Origin: Dasyornis broadbenti
Taxonomy: Eukaryota; Chordata; Aves; Passeriformes; Dasyornithidae
Assembly (NCBI GenBank): GCA_013397935.1
Contig: VZRN01005622.1
Span: 7,184,744-7,248,743 of the forward strand
Reading direction: 5' to 3'
Length of the DNA stretch: 64,000 bases
The translations under genes were made by a program, and so were the position numbers. The notes beneath the pieces are model-generated. The model did not search any database. It saw only the letters and a program-made list of their open reading frames with translations, and had not been told where the DNA came from. How positions within the stretch are numbered: position 1 is the stretch's first letter; each line of letters starts with the position of its first letter. Shown here piece by piece: positions 39,751-52,741 of the stretch.

Positions 39751-39870
39751 TGATTTACAGGTAAGCACCAGGGCTGTCACCAGCACAGACCCCCTGCTCT
39801 CAGTAATGGTGTCCCTGTGGAGCTGCCTGTGTGACCACCTGTCACATCCACACACCTCACCTGTAAATCA
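39751..39870. repeat. 12-base perfect inverted repeat with 96-base spacer
   Basis: TGATTTACAGGT at 39751-39762 is the exact reverse complement of ACCTGTAAATCA at 39859-39870. The interior is GC-richer than the flanks. Hairpin or short non-autonomous transposon ends are possible. I see no clear target-site duplication. Confidence 0.6.
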
Positions 39871-42800
39871 GTCTCTGCTACGGGGGGGACACGTAACAAG
39901 TCACTACTTCCAGCTCTTGGAAGGTTCCCCCTGCTCCAGAGCTGTCCATGTGGACTCACATCTCTCCAGGACTGTGCCTCGTAGCTGGGATGGTCATGGG
40001 CAGTCCATGGGCACTGACACCAGAGGAGCAAGGAGTCACGACAGGCTGGCTCCTGCTGCCCATGCAGAAGTGGCACAAGGGCGATGCCCTCACAATGCCT
40101 CAGTATGAATTGTTGGCCCTACCTGGGCAGACCTTTGGAGGCCCTGGAATGCCAACTTCCATTTTGGAAAGGTGTTGAGTCTTTACTCAAGTAGGATGGA
40201 GGGCATCTGACACTTAACCACAAGCCATAATAACAGAGCACCCTTGTCTTCCCATTCTTAGATGTGCATGCCAAGCCAGGATTCACTTGACCAAATGAAG
40301 ATGTTTACAGTGTAAGTGTCTGTATCTGAACAGGTCATGTTGGTCTCCCTTTACAGCCCATGGGAAAAACCAGGCTCTTCAACTGAACTCATCCTACAGG
40401 ACATGTCAAAAGGAGGTCAAATGAATCATACCATACAAGTGCCTGCTTCTGCTCTCTGCCTGACAGCTCTCCAGGATTACCCCTTCTCTTTGCTAGATAC
40501 ATTTAGGGTCTTCCCTCCACTTCCACTCAAGAGTTTAGACATTTATAACACAGGTGAGACACATCCCACACTGTCCCAGCACCATCTTAATCTCCCCCAC
40601 TTAAAAACCAGTAACAAAGCACTGATTGTGTAAGTTCCCAGCGTTTCCCACTCAATACAGTGGGCGCCTGCACCTGCGTAACACCAGTCCTTCATGTAAC
40701 TGCTTTTAGTTACATGACACCAATTAGGGTGTTTATTTCAACACTATTTGTCAGCTTGCACTTATTCCTTCAGTACTTTTCCTCTCAGATGCCACAAGAA
40801 TTGCCTGACTCTGGGTAGTAACTCTTTTCATTAGCACAGAAACTTCCTCTTTTTGCTGCCAGTCTTCAAAAAAGACTTACCAAAAGATTTTTCTTTAGGT
40901 ATGACCTATATATTTTCTTCTACTTTATTTCCTTACATTCTCCATTTCTTAAGCCTTTCTTCTTTTGTTCTACACTTAAAAATATTATCCAATATCTGCT
41001 GAAACCTGTGAATCTTTAGTTGACTTTGAAACAAGCCACCTGCTTAGGTTTATCACCTCCATTATCTCTTATTTTTGCTTATAGAGTCTTCCTTTTTATT
41101 GGATAGTCAAGGACTAAAACAATGAATATTCCCAAGTTCCCTAATCTAATTTATTTCCTCATCTTTCCCAGAAACAGCTAACTTTTTTTCCCCTTACTTC
41201 TAATCTCTAATTCCTCTTCTTTCTTCTCCTAAACCATATTCCCAAATCTCTCCAGAACCCAGACTGACAGGAAAAGGGTGAAAATCTGTTCAGGAAAGGG
41301 GGAGGTACGTAGACTTTTTTCTGTCCTGGCCAAAGAAGACATGGCAAGCTGAACTCCCTCATCCTGTAGGGCCAGGCAGCCTCTCACCTGAGCAGAAAGA
41401 GACATGATACTGATCATACATACTGATGGTCCCACACTGAACTAACAAGTCTTAATTGCTTAAGGCTTAAGATGAAATTTATCTCCCCTCTTCCTTCCTC
41501 GTATCCTTCTATAACCAGAGTAGTCTTGGTTGGCTGTTGGGCATATGCCAACAAACCTTCAGACATCTCACAGCAGTTGTAGAAGAGAGCTTTTCCAAGC
41601 CAAAGTTATGACTGTATTTATATTCCATCACTCCAGCTTTGGCACGCAATTGCCATGTAGCACTCCAGACAAAAATCCCTTCTCCTCAAAACTACTTTTG
41701 ATCCTGAACATTTTGCTTCCACAAACTGATCAACCTCATTGGAAATGGCACAGCTGAGAAAAAAGCACCAAACACCTTCCCCTGGGGCAAAGCGGGCCCT
41801 ATTACAGGCTGGTCAGCTGTGAAGCCTGGGGATGGTGCTTTAAGCTTAAAGCACTTGGTGATGGTTTTAATGATTTGACAAATCTCCACTCCCAGCTAGA
41901 AGCAAGCTTGCCATGCCTGGCTATAGTCTTCCACAAAGCTGAAAGAAAACAGCACTCACCTAAAGTTGACTTGCCATACTTTCAAACTGGTCTGTATGAG
42001 GAAACATCTTTTGCTTTCATTTTATGCAAAACATTTAATTAAATTCTCTCAGGAAAAAAGCACTTACATACTAAGGCATGTATGCTACTTTTTCTTTCAC
42101 ATGTATTTCACTTGTCTTCCCACATGGCACAAGTGGAAAAATCTTGGTGTAGTGATTCAAAACTCATATTAACCTGCCTTTCTTCAGGGACAAAGGAGAA
42201 CAGGAGAAGCACTGAGCCATTCCTCATCTCCATAGGCAAAGAAATAAGATAGGCCTGGCACAGAGCCTGCTCAGCGAGCCGACTCCACCAGACCAGGTTG
42301 GGAGCACATTCCACAGGCAGAAGTACTTCTCGAAGAACTTCCTGCCAATGGCTACTTGACATTAAAAACTAGGATGATCTAGGTCAAGTATCCCAGTTGA
42401 CATTAATTGCTATGTTGGATCAAAAAAAAAAGCAGGCAGCCTCTCAGCCAGAGCTCAAGTCACATTAGGCTTAAAAGTAACCGAGGCCAAAACCTTGAAT
42501 TGTACCCAGAAGCCAAAAGGAAGCCAAGCAGCTGTTGACTGCCCAAGCATGTTTTTGCCACTCCTGCCCTCCCTGTGCGCAGCTGCCGACCGAAGCTTGC
42601 AAGCACTGACCGAGGACTGGCCATTCCATGGCCTCAAGGGGAGGTCACAGACTCACAGACAGCCCCCGTGACATGTGACCCTTTGAGTGCCCTTCCTGGC
42701 ATTCTGATGCCAAAGCTGGGGGCCTGCTGGCTGTACCTACCTCAGAAAACCAGCAAATTACAAAACACTTAGATAAAAGGACAGGATCCAGAGACTGGTA

Positions 42801-44499
42801 AACTATAGTAGCACCTGCCTTTAGTGCTTTATCTCTGTTTGCTGCTTCTTTTATCTCTACGTACGGTGAAGGCACAGCATGTGCCACGTCCAACTGGAAA
42901 GGAAATATTGCCTGGAAAAGCAAATCATCTTTTTATTGAGCAGAGCACAAGAGCAGGTGACTCTCAGTTACCCAGAAAATCCAATGAGTGCTTTAGAACA
43001 CTACGCCTGAGAGCGCCGGTTGGACAGCAGTCAAAGTTGCCACTGCTGACAAGTTGAAAACCAGAAAAAAGCATTAAAAAACCTGAAAAGTTCACGTGAT
43101 ACCAAAGACCTCAGATGATTTTCATTCTAGTTAAGGGAAGATGACTGATTAGGAAGAGTAGTAATTTTGGGAATGCACTTTACTAATTCAAACAAGAAAG
43201 AGGGAATTCAAATTCACGTTTTCAGTCCCAGAATTATTATCATGGCCCATACCGAGAAGGTCAGGTTCTGGAACAACCGCTACCATGTGAAGGGTATCCT
43301 GTTCCACACGTTCTTCCAATTGTTTCCAAAAATGTCTTACAGTAGATGAAGACAATTTTCAGGTACATAATGGGTTCATGACAAGAAGAGACAACTCCAC
43401 AAGCCCTTCAATTAATATAGCTACAGCTGAAACAGAAAGCAACCATGGGCTCATCTTACTTATTCACACACCTTGAACAACACCGCCTTTTATACAACAG
43501 GTATAAAAGGAACAAATTAATTTTTAAAGAGTAAAAGATGAAAATATATAGCTGTACTCCATAACTCATAACAGGTTTCCAAATTGTAATCAATATTTTC
43601 TTTTGCATTTAAGTACTGCTGAATCTTAATGATTTTTAAATGTCCAAGTGCCAGAAATAATAATTTTATTATAGATAACTGTATGTGATTAGTCTGACTG
43701 TAGTTTTTGAAGTTCTCTGCAAAGCCAATATGGGTTAAGTGCCCATTTGTACTGTTATAAAACTTCTTTACAGTGCTGTAATACAACACTCAAGCAGCAG
43801 ACAGACCCTGAGCTAATATTTAGCATATAACCTGATAACCTTGTGTGGACCCAAACACAGCTGGAAAACCTAAAGTCTACAGCAATTCCAACAATATTGG
43901 TATTATTTTATTCAAAAGTTTCAAAATATGGGTGTCAAAATAACTTTTCAAAGCAGCAACAATATTTGGAAAAAGTAACTTACCAGTTGATTCAACAATT
44001 ACAGCATGTGCAGTACTATGGACCATTGACAGCTCAGTTAGTCCAATGACAACATAAAAAGGCTTTCTTCCCCCAAAATAAAAGCTCTTTAGCCAGCAAA
44101 GATAACTAACACTTTGTCCAAGTTTCTCAGTAACAGGCTGGTGGCAAATAAAGAACTGTGTCAAAGATAATTTTCTAAAAACCTAGCCAGTGCCATTTAA
44201 AAATAAAATCAAATAAACAACAACAACAAAACAACCCTAACATAACACATACAATCTAAAACATACTTAAGAAGTTGGGGAGTTTTTTTCTCTTTTACAG
44301 ACCAGATCTAGGTAGGTCATAAAAATGTACAAATATTGTAACAGTCAAAATCAGCCCTAAAACTCCTTATAGGAAGAAGTATATAGTATTTCTCCATGTC
44401 AGCCAACAGGAAGCACTACAGTCTGCTTGTATTACTGGAAGAAAGTCTGGTGACTCTCCCAGCAATTATGGATTAGAGTAGATCTTTCCCCATGCCCAT

Positions 44500-44680
44500 T
44501 TGGACATTAGGAAAAGGTTGTTCACTGAGAGGACAGTCAAGCCTGCCAGAGTTCAAGGAGCCTCTGGATGACAACTCTTAGTCACATGGTTTAGGGTTAG
44601 GTAGTCCTGCAAGGAGCAGGGATTTGGACTCAATGAGTCTTCCGGATCCCTTCCAAATCAACATATTGTATGACTTTATA
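44500..44680 (+). mobile_element. CR1 LINE fragment with internal deletion
   Basis: This short CR1 remnant in plus orientation starts near TTTGGACATTAGGAAAAGG, includes GCCTGCCAGAGTTCAAGGAG and TTGGACTCAATGAGTC, and ends in a degraded terminus (ATATTGTATGACTTTAT instead of ATATTCTATGATTCTAT). Between TTCACTGAGAGGAC and AGTCAAGCCTGCC the roughly 50 bases that normally encode the GHWNRLP-type segment are missing. The internal TTAGGGTTAGG is part of CR1 and not telomeric. It is clearly older or more damaged than the pair at 30 kb. Confidence 0.88.
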
Positions 44681-46324
44681 CACATATTTGAAGTTATCAA
44701 AATGTTAATAACCTATTAAGACTTTTCTGATTTGGCAATATCCAATTGTGCTTTTTCTACTCCTTCATTCACAGAAAGACTTCAATACTCTGTGATAGGT
44801 CTCCTGCAGTCTTCAGAGCAAAGCCCTGGAACACCATATATTGAACAGGTATTGCCTCCAGAAATTCCTAATGCCGACAACTGATCAGCTGCACAAATTG
44901 AAGATTGTAATGAGTGGCCTTCATAAATTCTTTTATGTTTTTGTGAGTTGGTTTTGTTTGTTTAAAGTAGTTTCAATTACCAAAAGCATTTAGCAGTTAC
45001 TGCAGCAATATTTGCCTTTTCATCCAATACTAGGCTAGAATAGTCACTTATTAACCATGGCAGAGTTGTATTTTACAATGAAAGAATGTAAAACACATGA
45101 GTCAGGGCTTCTATTTTAATAAAATTTCCTTTAGCAAAACTGGAGTAGAGTATCTCATAACCCTGACTCAGAAACATCCTCTACTTGAATACCTGATTAC
45201 GTGTTTTCTTTACTTTGGAGAAGTGCTAAAAATAAATAAAACTGGAAAAGGAAGACAAAATAAAGAGGGGGGAAAAACCCCAGAAAGCTTCCAACACTCA
45301 CACAGTCTCTCAGAAGGAAATAGTCATCTTTTTGTTCAGAGACTCACCTACATTACTCATTTATTAACTTTTATTTAATCCATCTCTTGCTATTTTTCTT
45401 GATCACCTGCAAGGAGGCTCAAGTGAGCCTACTGAGGAAGGAGGCAGCGATAAAATATACAAAAATCATCACTTCCAGTCTCCTGCTTTCCCCTGTTTCC
45501 ACTTGTGCTCTTGTGTAAAGCTGTCCTTAGATATCCTCCAGCTTACCTCAACTCTCTAATCTGTAACACCACACTCCTTCCCTCATCCTGCAGCAGGCTC
45601 AGGCAATGGAGATGGCACAAACATTTATGCTTTTAATACAACAAATAACTGCATCTCTTTAAAACTGCTCCCAAGAGGGCAATACCACAGCCTATGCCTG
45701 TACCAGTGAAGTGGCAAGACTGAAACTGAGCTGCAATATCAATCTGTGTACTTTGTCTTCATGTGTAAGGAGTCACTCTTGCTATTCTCTTGTATTTCCC
45801 TACCTACTTAAGTGAATGTGCCCAAGCTTCCCCTCACACGTGCAATGCCAGCCTCTGTGCAAGCAAAATCTCTCATTATTTGACAGTGGTTTAAAACGAA
45901 AATTAGCAGATGTTAGACAACTGCCACTGGTAACACTGAATCCTGACTGCATCATTCATTCACACAGGTAACAGAGCTTCTGCCTCCATCTAATGGGCTC
46001 AAGTAAGAAAGGTACTTTAATCCTCAGACCAAAGCACAGGTGAGGTACTTGTTGCCTTCTAATCTCCAAGTCTAGCACGAAGAGATATAAAGATTAAAAC
46101 TAAACTAAGCGATATTTATTTGTTTCTGAATAAAAACTGTCTGGTGAGAGGGTTACCTGTTGTCTCACCTGGCCTTAGTTTTGTCCCTGTCTGCTCCACA
46201 GGCTAATCTCATGCACGGCACTGCCAGGAAGATGTTACTGTTCCTGACAGCTGTATGCGTGCATCTTTCTCCAGTATTGTATTGTTAAATAATGCCTCCA
46301 TGCAACTACAACTCCATGTCAGTG

Positions 46325-46351
46325 CTGAAAGAACTGAAAGAACTGAAAGAA
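46325..46351. repeat. three tandem copies of a 9-base unit
   Basis: CTGAAAGAA is repeated three times exactly. It gives the Leu-Lys-Glu triplet repeat in a small plus-strand frame that otherwise shows no coding signs. Confidence 0.93.
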
Positions 46352-47402
46352 CACCGGCATAAGCCTGAAAATAACAATGATGGCTCTCTTGCCACAGACT
46401 TCCCTTCTGGATGCTCCGGCCAAGTTAATACCCCACACATTTTAGCCTGTCAAATTTTAACAGTCCCATTCTTACCCTGTTTTAGTGTGTGCATGTGGTT
46501 TTCTGCTCCAAAACACAGTAGAGTGCTATTTCCAGCCACCATTTCTGTCTTCCTGTGTTACAAAACAATCATTAGCATAGGAAATGAAAATCACAGTCAT
46601 ACTTGGGGGGTGCAATCACTTGTTCCCTGGATATCATCTACTCCTTCCAACAAAAGAAAATAACAATAATCAAACCTGGAAAAGACCCTACAGTTTCACC
46701 AATTCCATGCTAAGCTCTCTCTGGAATCAGTGCATGGTATGGTTAAGGGACTGACACTTCCTTGGAAAAAAAATCCAAAACATTTACTGCAATATAGCTA
46801 TCAAAAGGAACAACTAACACAAATGTTAGTTAGCATATTAAAACAGTGTTATAACTGGTCACAAACTCAACCTTTTCTTCTTTAAAAAGAGCTCATTTTG
46901 TGCAGGCAGTAGGGCTATTTCCCCTAAATTTAGGTGTGTTCCATTTAAGTCTGATGTTCTCTCACACTCAGTGTCAAAGCTTATAAGAGCAGGAAGCTCT
47001 GAAAGCAAACCAGGACAGTTTTCCCTCAGAACCAGAATAAATATTTTTAAGCATCAGAAACATGCAATTTGGCATGTTGAAAGAGAAGCATACAGCTACC
47101 TCTTTAAAAAGCTTCTTTTAGGACCAAAATATTATATGTTCTCTTTCTCACAGCTATATATTCACATGCTCTAATCTATTTTTAGATTGTCCTTCCTAGA
47201 TTAATTTTTAAACTCAAGTCTGGACACTTTTGACCCTCTCTCTGCCCAGATATCCCTGTTGAGTCTGTTCCAGTACTAGAGGCTGCACAGACATGGAAGT
47301 CAGCCCGTCACACGTTTGCATCCCACCCTTTCCCACTAAAAGCAGAAAAAAAACAACACAAGGATAGAGACCCGGTAGAGAGAAACAGGACACAGCACTT
47401 AC

Positions 47403-47501
47403 AGGGCAAGAGCCATAGCTTCCTACAGCAGGCATGCTATTATATGTACTTTCTGTCACAGTGTATGATGACATAAAGCCATCTCATTAAATGCTGCAAG
47501 G
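47403..47501 (-). other. candidate non-coding or alternative first exon (splice-site pair)
   Basis: On the minus strand this 99-base segment has a strong acceptor (CCTTCTTTTTTAG) and a strong donor (CCCT before GTAAGTGC). All three frames contain a stop, so it cannot be an internal coding exon. An ATG at 47474-47472 does open 24 codons running uninterrupted to the donor, in phase 0, beginning MSSYTVTEST, so it could be an alternative start exon or a UTR exon. Joining it to the 57975-58059 frame gives a stop after about 15 codons, so the two are not consecutive coding exons. No family is recognised. Pseudoexons of this quality occur by chance in a 64 kb window. Confidence 0.18.
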
Positions 47502-50500
47502 CTAAAAAAGAAGGAAAAAACCCAGCTGTTCCCCAACTTTTAAAGAAAATAGCATAAATAAGCATACCTGCCTTTATCCATAAAGTAGCCAGCCCAGATT
47601 TAGGCTTAACAGTATCTCCCTAGGAGAACAAACCCACCACAGAATTTACAGGATAAATACATAACTAAACCTGGCAGTTCTCTTTACCAGATATAATTCT
47701 ACAGCTTTAGCTACATTTTTTTTTAAACAAAGTCTGTTTATATGCTTTTATTTAGAAGGGTCTTGTACTGAAAGCCTGAATACAAATCTTTTGAAAGGAA
47801 AGAAAGATTTCAGACAACTGATGTCAGTGTGAACTATTTAAGCAGCATTAAGTTGCTTTAGAGTAAGCCAGTTCTTTCCATTCCACTTACAAGTAGCTGG
47901 GAGAAACAATGTAATCGTGATTAAAAGGAAGGGGTAAGGGGGGAGGAATTTAACCAGCTAATTTACATAAGATAATCAATGATCAATTTCTGTGGACTAA
48001 AATTTAATCTGACACTAGTTCACACTTCTGTTATTTATGTGTGTAGTCCCAAGGAGTGGTAAATAGCACTTGCAAACTGAGAGGAAGCTGTGCCCACAGA
48101 CCACAGCATATCAAAATACCCAGTGCTGGTCAAATCCAACGGGAAACAAGTCTCCCAGCCATACCGTGGTCACTGAACTCCTCAAACAAACCACTTAAGC
48201 ATTCCAGACAAACGTGTGTTCTCCACATTACACATGAGAAATCTGCAAAGAATAAACTGCACACACGAGGTATCCAAGGAAAGCTAATGAAAGCACACAG
48301 AAGATACTACACCTTTTTACTCTCTTCTGTGATCTCATTTTAGTGATTACCAGTTATTTCTACGTATCTTAAGAGACTCACTTGTAAATAACAAATACAG
48401 GAACAGTGCTGGAACACACCAGCACACGTACAGGGAGTCAGAACTTAGGAAAGCAAGTTTACGTATTATATTTACACATTTTTAATATAGTCTAATGATT
48501 AAATCAAAAAGGAAAATAGTAAGGATATTTGCCCTTATCTTAATTAGCAAGGCTGTTTATGCAGGCTGAAAGGTAAGCATGTGTTTGTTTCTCCATCTCA
48601 TTTTTATGTATTACAACTGAAGAGCATTGCATTATTTGCACTCTTGAAATCATAAGAAGCCCCAAACAATTTTTGCAGAAATGGTACTTAGAAATTCCAC
48701 ATTTGATCCATCCAAGCAAGATCTATTTTACCCAGAAAGAATAAGGCTCTCACTTATCAGAAAGATCTAAAAGCATGCAAAATAAACACAATTTATACCC
48801 TTCCCAAACTCCTATCAATAAATTTTTCCCCCTAAGATTTCTACAAGTAAATCTCATCACTACAAGTTCAGTTATGTCATAAAGTGGCCTTTTGCCCTAA
48901 TTCTTCCAAACAAGAATGTGTGAGGTCATTTGATAGATATGTTAATTACAGAATCTAAACTGGGATTGAAAACCAACCAACCAACTCCAAAACTGACAAT
49001 ACCTAAAAAGCTGGCCTCAGTAGGTGTTTCATGCCAGACAGATGGAAGGGGTTCAGGAACTGTAAAAATGGTTCCTATCCATTATTTCCCTTTCAGTCTT
49101 AGAAATATTTGCTGTTCCCAGTATCACCAGCTCTACTATATCTGTTGTTATATGTCCTTTCACACAGTCTTTCTCCTATGTATGTGATATATGCAATATT
49201 CAGAAATACTGCAGTATCTTAAGTTACTTTCCTGAATTACTCAAACAACCACTGCTATTTCTACAATCCAGGACATCTTGCCAGAATTCTCTGAATCCTG
49301 AAGATGATTTCCAAGGGACATGGGCAAGCTTTTAGATTTAAAAAAAAAAACATTAAGAAAAACCACACATAGGATAGCTGCATCTCCAAGCAACTCTCCC
49401 TGCTCAGCAAGGAAGAGTAGCAAGTGAGGAGACAACACACCCTGACTTGTGCCATCCCCCTGGAGGGAAAGGACCTTCTGCAGAGGAATGGAGCAAGTCA
49501 CCAGGGTCAGCAGCTCCGCCACAGATAAACCTGACAAAGTCCACCTGCCACAGCACCAAGCAATAAGCTAACAAAATTTAGATCAGATAGCAGACCTCCA
49601 AATGTTTATAGCCCATGACTCAACTTTCCCTCCTGTACAGTGACCTTTACAGAGGACAGGAAAAGGAGGCGAGCATGCTTATATGTTAAATTCATACAAT
49701 CCATTATCCAAAAGAGTAAATGATATTGGAGGCTCTAAATCTACTTAAGAAGCAGAACACCAATGGCCTATGATATCCCCAGAAGGCCAGAACAGAGGAA
49801 ATTTGATTGTTTTTGTGCTCTTGGTATCTTGTGAAGCATGTGCAGTTTTTCTCAAAAAATAACAACAAAGTCATAAGGTAGGAGACAAAGAAGTAGTGTG
49901 ATCATCAGCACAAAGAAAATATTTTAAGACCTGTTTTAATGCTCAAGTTCAGTTTTGCAGAGAGAACACAGCTGACATTTGCCTGGACACGACATCAAAG
50001 CTAGAGGAACCATACAGCACTGCAACCCAAAATACTCAGCATTACCCCAAAAATAGTGTCCAAATACTGTTCACTTCCTCTATCACGTTAGAATACTCTG
50101 AAAACAAAGCCAGAACAGGATAAGGCAAAAGTGAAATTGCCTGGAAAGCCTGAAGGGCACACTGAACAGACCCTTTTTTCCACTCAGGAAATTCACAGTA
50201 GAATATCACTAATGGTAAAAGTTGAGGTCCAGAAGACAAAGTTTGGCAAAGTGACCTTTTATGCATTTCAGATCAAAAACCAGTTGGGTCATACGCATGC
50301 TGAGATAGCCTTGAGCTTATGACAAACTAGCTTAAAAAAAAAAGTTTGTGAGCAAGCACTCAAGACAGCTGTGTTCAAGAGCTATATCCAAGAGACACGA
50401 TCAAACTTTCATGTTTTATATTGTAATCCAAAGATGAGCCAGAGTTCAGTAAACAGCAAATGTGATTCTGCACAACCTTGTTATCTTTTCATCTCAACAG

Positions 50501-52724
50501 TTAAACCTATGTGAGGGAGTGCAAAGAGGTTACAAAATACTATTAGCACAGTTTATTAAATAGTCCTTTTGCATTTATTTTAGCACAATAAAATTTAAGG
50601 TAGCAGAGACCTAAACACCAGTAAGTTAGAGGACCAGGACTGATTCTTGAAAAATCCCTTGGACCTCTAGAGGCAAGAGGACATTTTTTTTCATGAAATT
50701 TTGCACTCTTATGTGGCCACTGTTTACCAGATTGGAGCAGATTTGCTTTTAGTATGTTAGCTAAGCAAAAGTGAATGGCAAAGTTGCATAGATTCCCTTA
50801 TTCTCCATAAATAGGATGCAAAGTAACAGATTAAGGGGATTTTTCTGCTGGTTTTGCCCTTCCACCCCATAGCCAGACACCTCTAGAGATCCATTATTCA
50901 GGGAGTTCTAGGACTTTAACAAACGAAGCTTGGAATTCAGGTGAAATTTTGGACCTATAGAACTCAACAGCACCACTCCTGCTTTCCAAGCTGAGGCATT
51001 TCACACTTATCTGTGGTGTTTCACCTCCACCAATCCCCATTCCTTTTGCATCATTATATTCTGGTTTTGAAGTTTAGCTTCTTACCCTTCTCACACCTCA
51101 CCCAAAGAGATTTTGTTATCCATCTTGTGAAAGCACCTATAGATCACTTCAATTTATGGTTGTTATTATAAATCCAAGAAAAACTAAGCTATTGTCCTAT
51201 CTTCACACTTATGAAACAGAGCATAGAACCTGAAACCTTCAGCTCTTACAAAAATGGGAGGGACAAGGGTGCTCTTGGGTTTGAATTATAAGGTATCTCC
51301 ACAATCTAGAAACAGCCAAATAAGACTACGCTTTGAATTAATGAGTGTTTGAAAGATATTTTCATGGCTGCATAATTATTTTAGCACGTAAAATTCAAGT
51401 AAGCAGAAGAAAATTTGCTACCTTAACGGTGAGAAGCCCACATCCTACTGTTGTTATATGAGAGAAATCGCAAAACCAAGTACTCTGCAAAATAAGGTTA
51501 ACACAGCCAGCAGTCCTTGTTGCCCAAATGGTTTCAGAAATCTGTGCAGAAAGTTGTGTCCACATTTCACATGGCTTTGTCCTTCCCCACCAAACTCAGT
51601 CTAGTACAGGACTGGCAGAACATCCTTGCTTGGATCCCCCACTCCAGCAGGGATGTCTGCTTCTCCATCTGGGAGCTGCATTCCTAGAAAAATGCCATGA
51701 AATGAAAAAGGTGTGGGAAAAAGTTTTTTGGGAGTCTTTTTGTTCTGTTTAATATGACACTTGTCACGTACTGATCTCTTTGCCAACTACAAAAACTACT
51801 GAGTGGAGAAAAAAAAAAAAACCAACCCACTCAGGCAAGCGATTTTTTCCATAAACGATAAGCAAAACAACTATAGCCAAACAAAGTTGAAGGCTACTTA
51901 GAAGAAATTAGAGGCCTAGGCCCTGTTCTTTCTAATGCCTGAGAAATGAAGGCAGAAACCAGTATATTTATGTTCTTCCCTGCTGTTTCAAGCTGCTTTT
52001 TCCCTGTATTTCAGCAGCAGTGGGAATAAAGACAAAAGAAGCACCAAAGAACAAAGCGTGAATCTCATTCTGGCAAACACAGGGAGGGGGAACAAAAGAC
52101 AGAGTGGAAGTGGATGGACTACTTATAGCAATTATTGTCAAACATTTTTGCACTTCCTTCCTTAATGTTGCTCCTTTTGTACACAATGGCCTCCAAATAG
52201 TTCTGAGAGGTTCCCTTTGTAGAACGAGGAGAAAGGAAAACTGTAATAAGACCATGCAATGAAGATAAATTTTCCCAATAATGCAAGCTACAGGAAACAC
52301 ATGGAGGTCAAATAAAACTATTATTTGCCTTTTCAAACACTATTTTCTTCAGCTGCTAAATAAAAACATTATGGAGCCATTTTACACAGTAAAATTTAAC
52401 CTTCTATTAACCTTCCATATTAAGTAAACAAACCTTTCTAGCCAATAAGCATCATTGTGAACTCTCCGAGATGATAAGCAATACCTTAATTACATTCATT
52501 TACATGACTTTGAAATTGTTCCAGACCAAAGTCAACAACTACAAGGTCAAAGAGTATGGAAATCTAAAATAAGGAGAAATCCATAGTCGGCCAGTTCACA
52601 AGGATGGTGCAGCATCCTTTCTAGCCCAGTTTGCAAAGGGTCAGGGATACCAACCAAGTACTTGCTTTTCATCAATTACATTAAAAAAGCAAATCCTCTG
52701 AAACACCAAAGAGCAACTCCATTC

Positions 52725-52741
52725 TTTTTTTTTTTTTTTTT
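52725..52741. repeat. poly-T run (17 T)
   Basis: A plain homopolymer with no flanking element recognised. Confidence 0.9.

Larger units (their letters stand above)
37072..44499. other. no gene recognised; presumed intron or intergenic DNA
   Basis: Contains A/C-rich and poly-A tracts and the 12-base inverted repeat near 39.8 kb. A good minus-strand donor (TTTAG before GTGAGTGC, about 41960) has an open frame of about 19 codons behind it but no pyrimidine-rich acceptor, so it was not called. Frames at 39777-40178 and 42108-42362 are unrecognised. Confidence 0.65.

Noticed and set aside
41955..42020. Minus-strand donor TTTAG before GTGAGTGC with an open frame behind it
   Set aside because: The sequence upstream is purine-rich with no credible acceptor, and a stop closes the frame after about 19 codons.
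44580..44620. Telomere-like TTAGGGTTAGG
   Set aside because: This string is part of the CR1 tail (GGTTTAGGGTTAGGTAGTCCTG).
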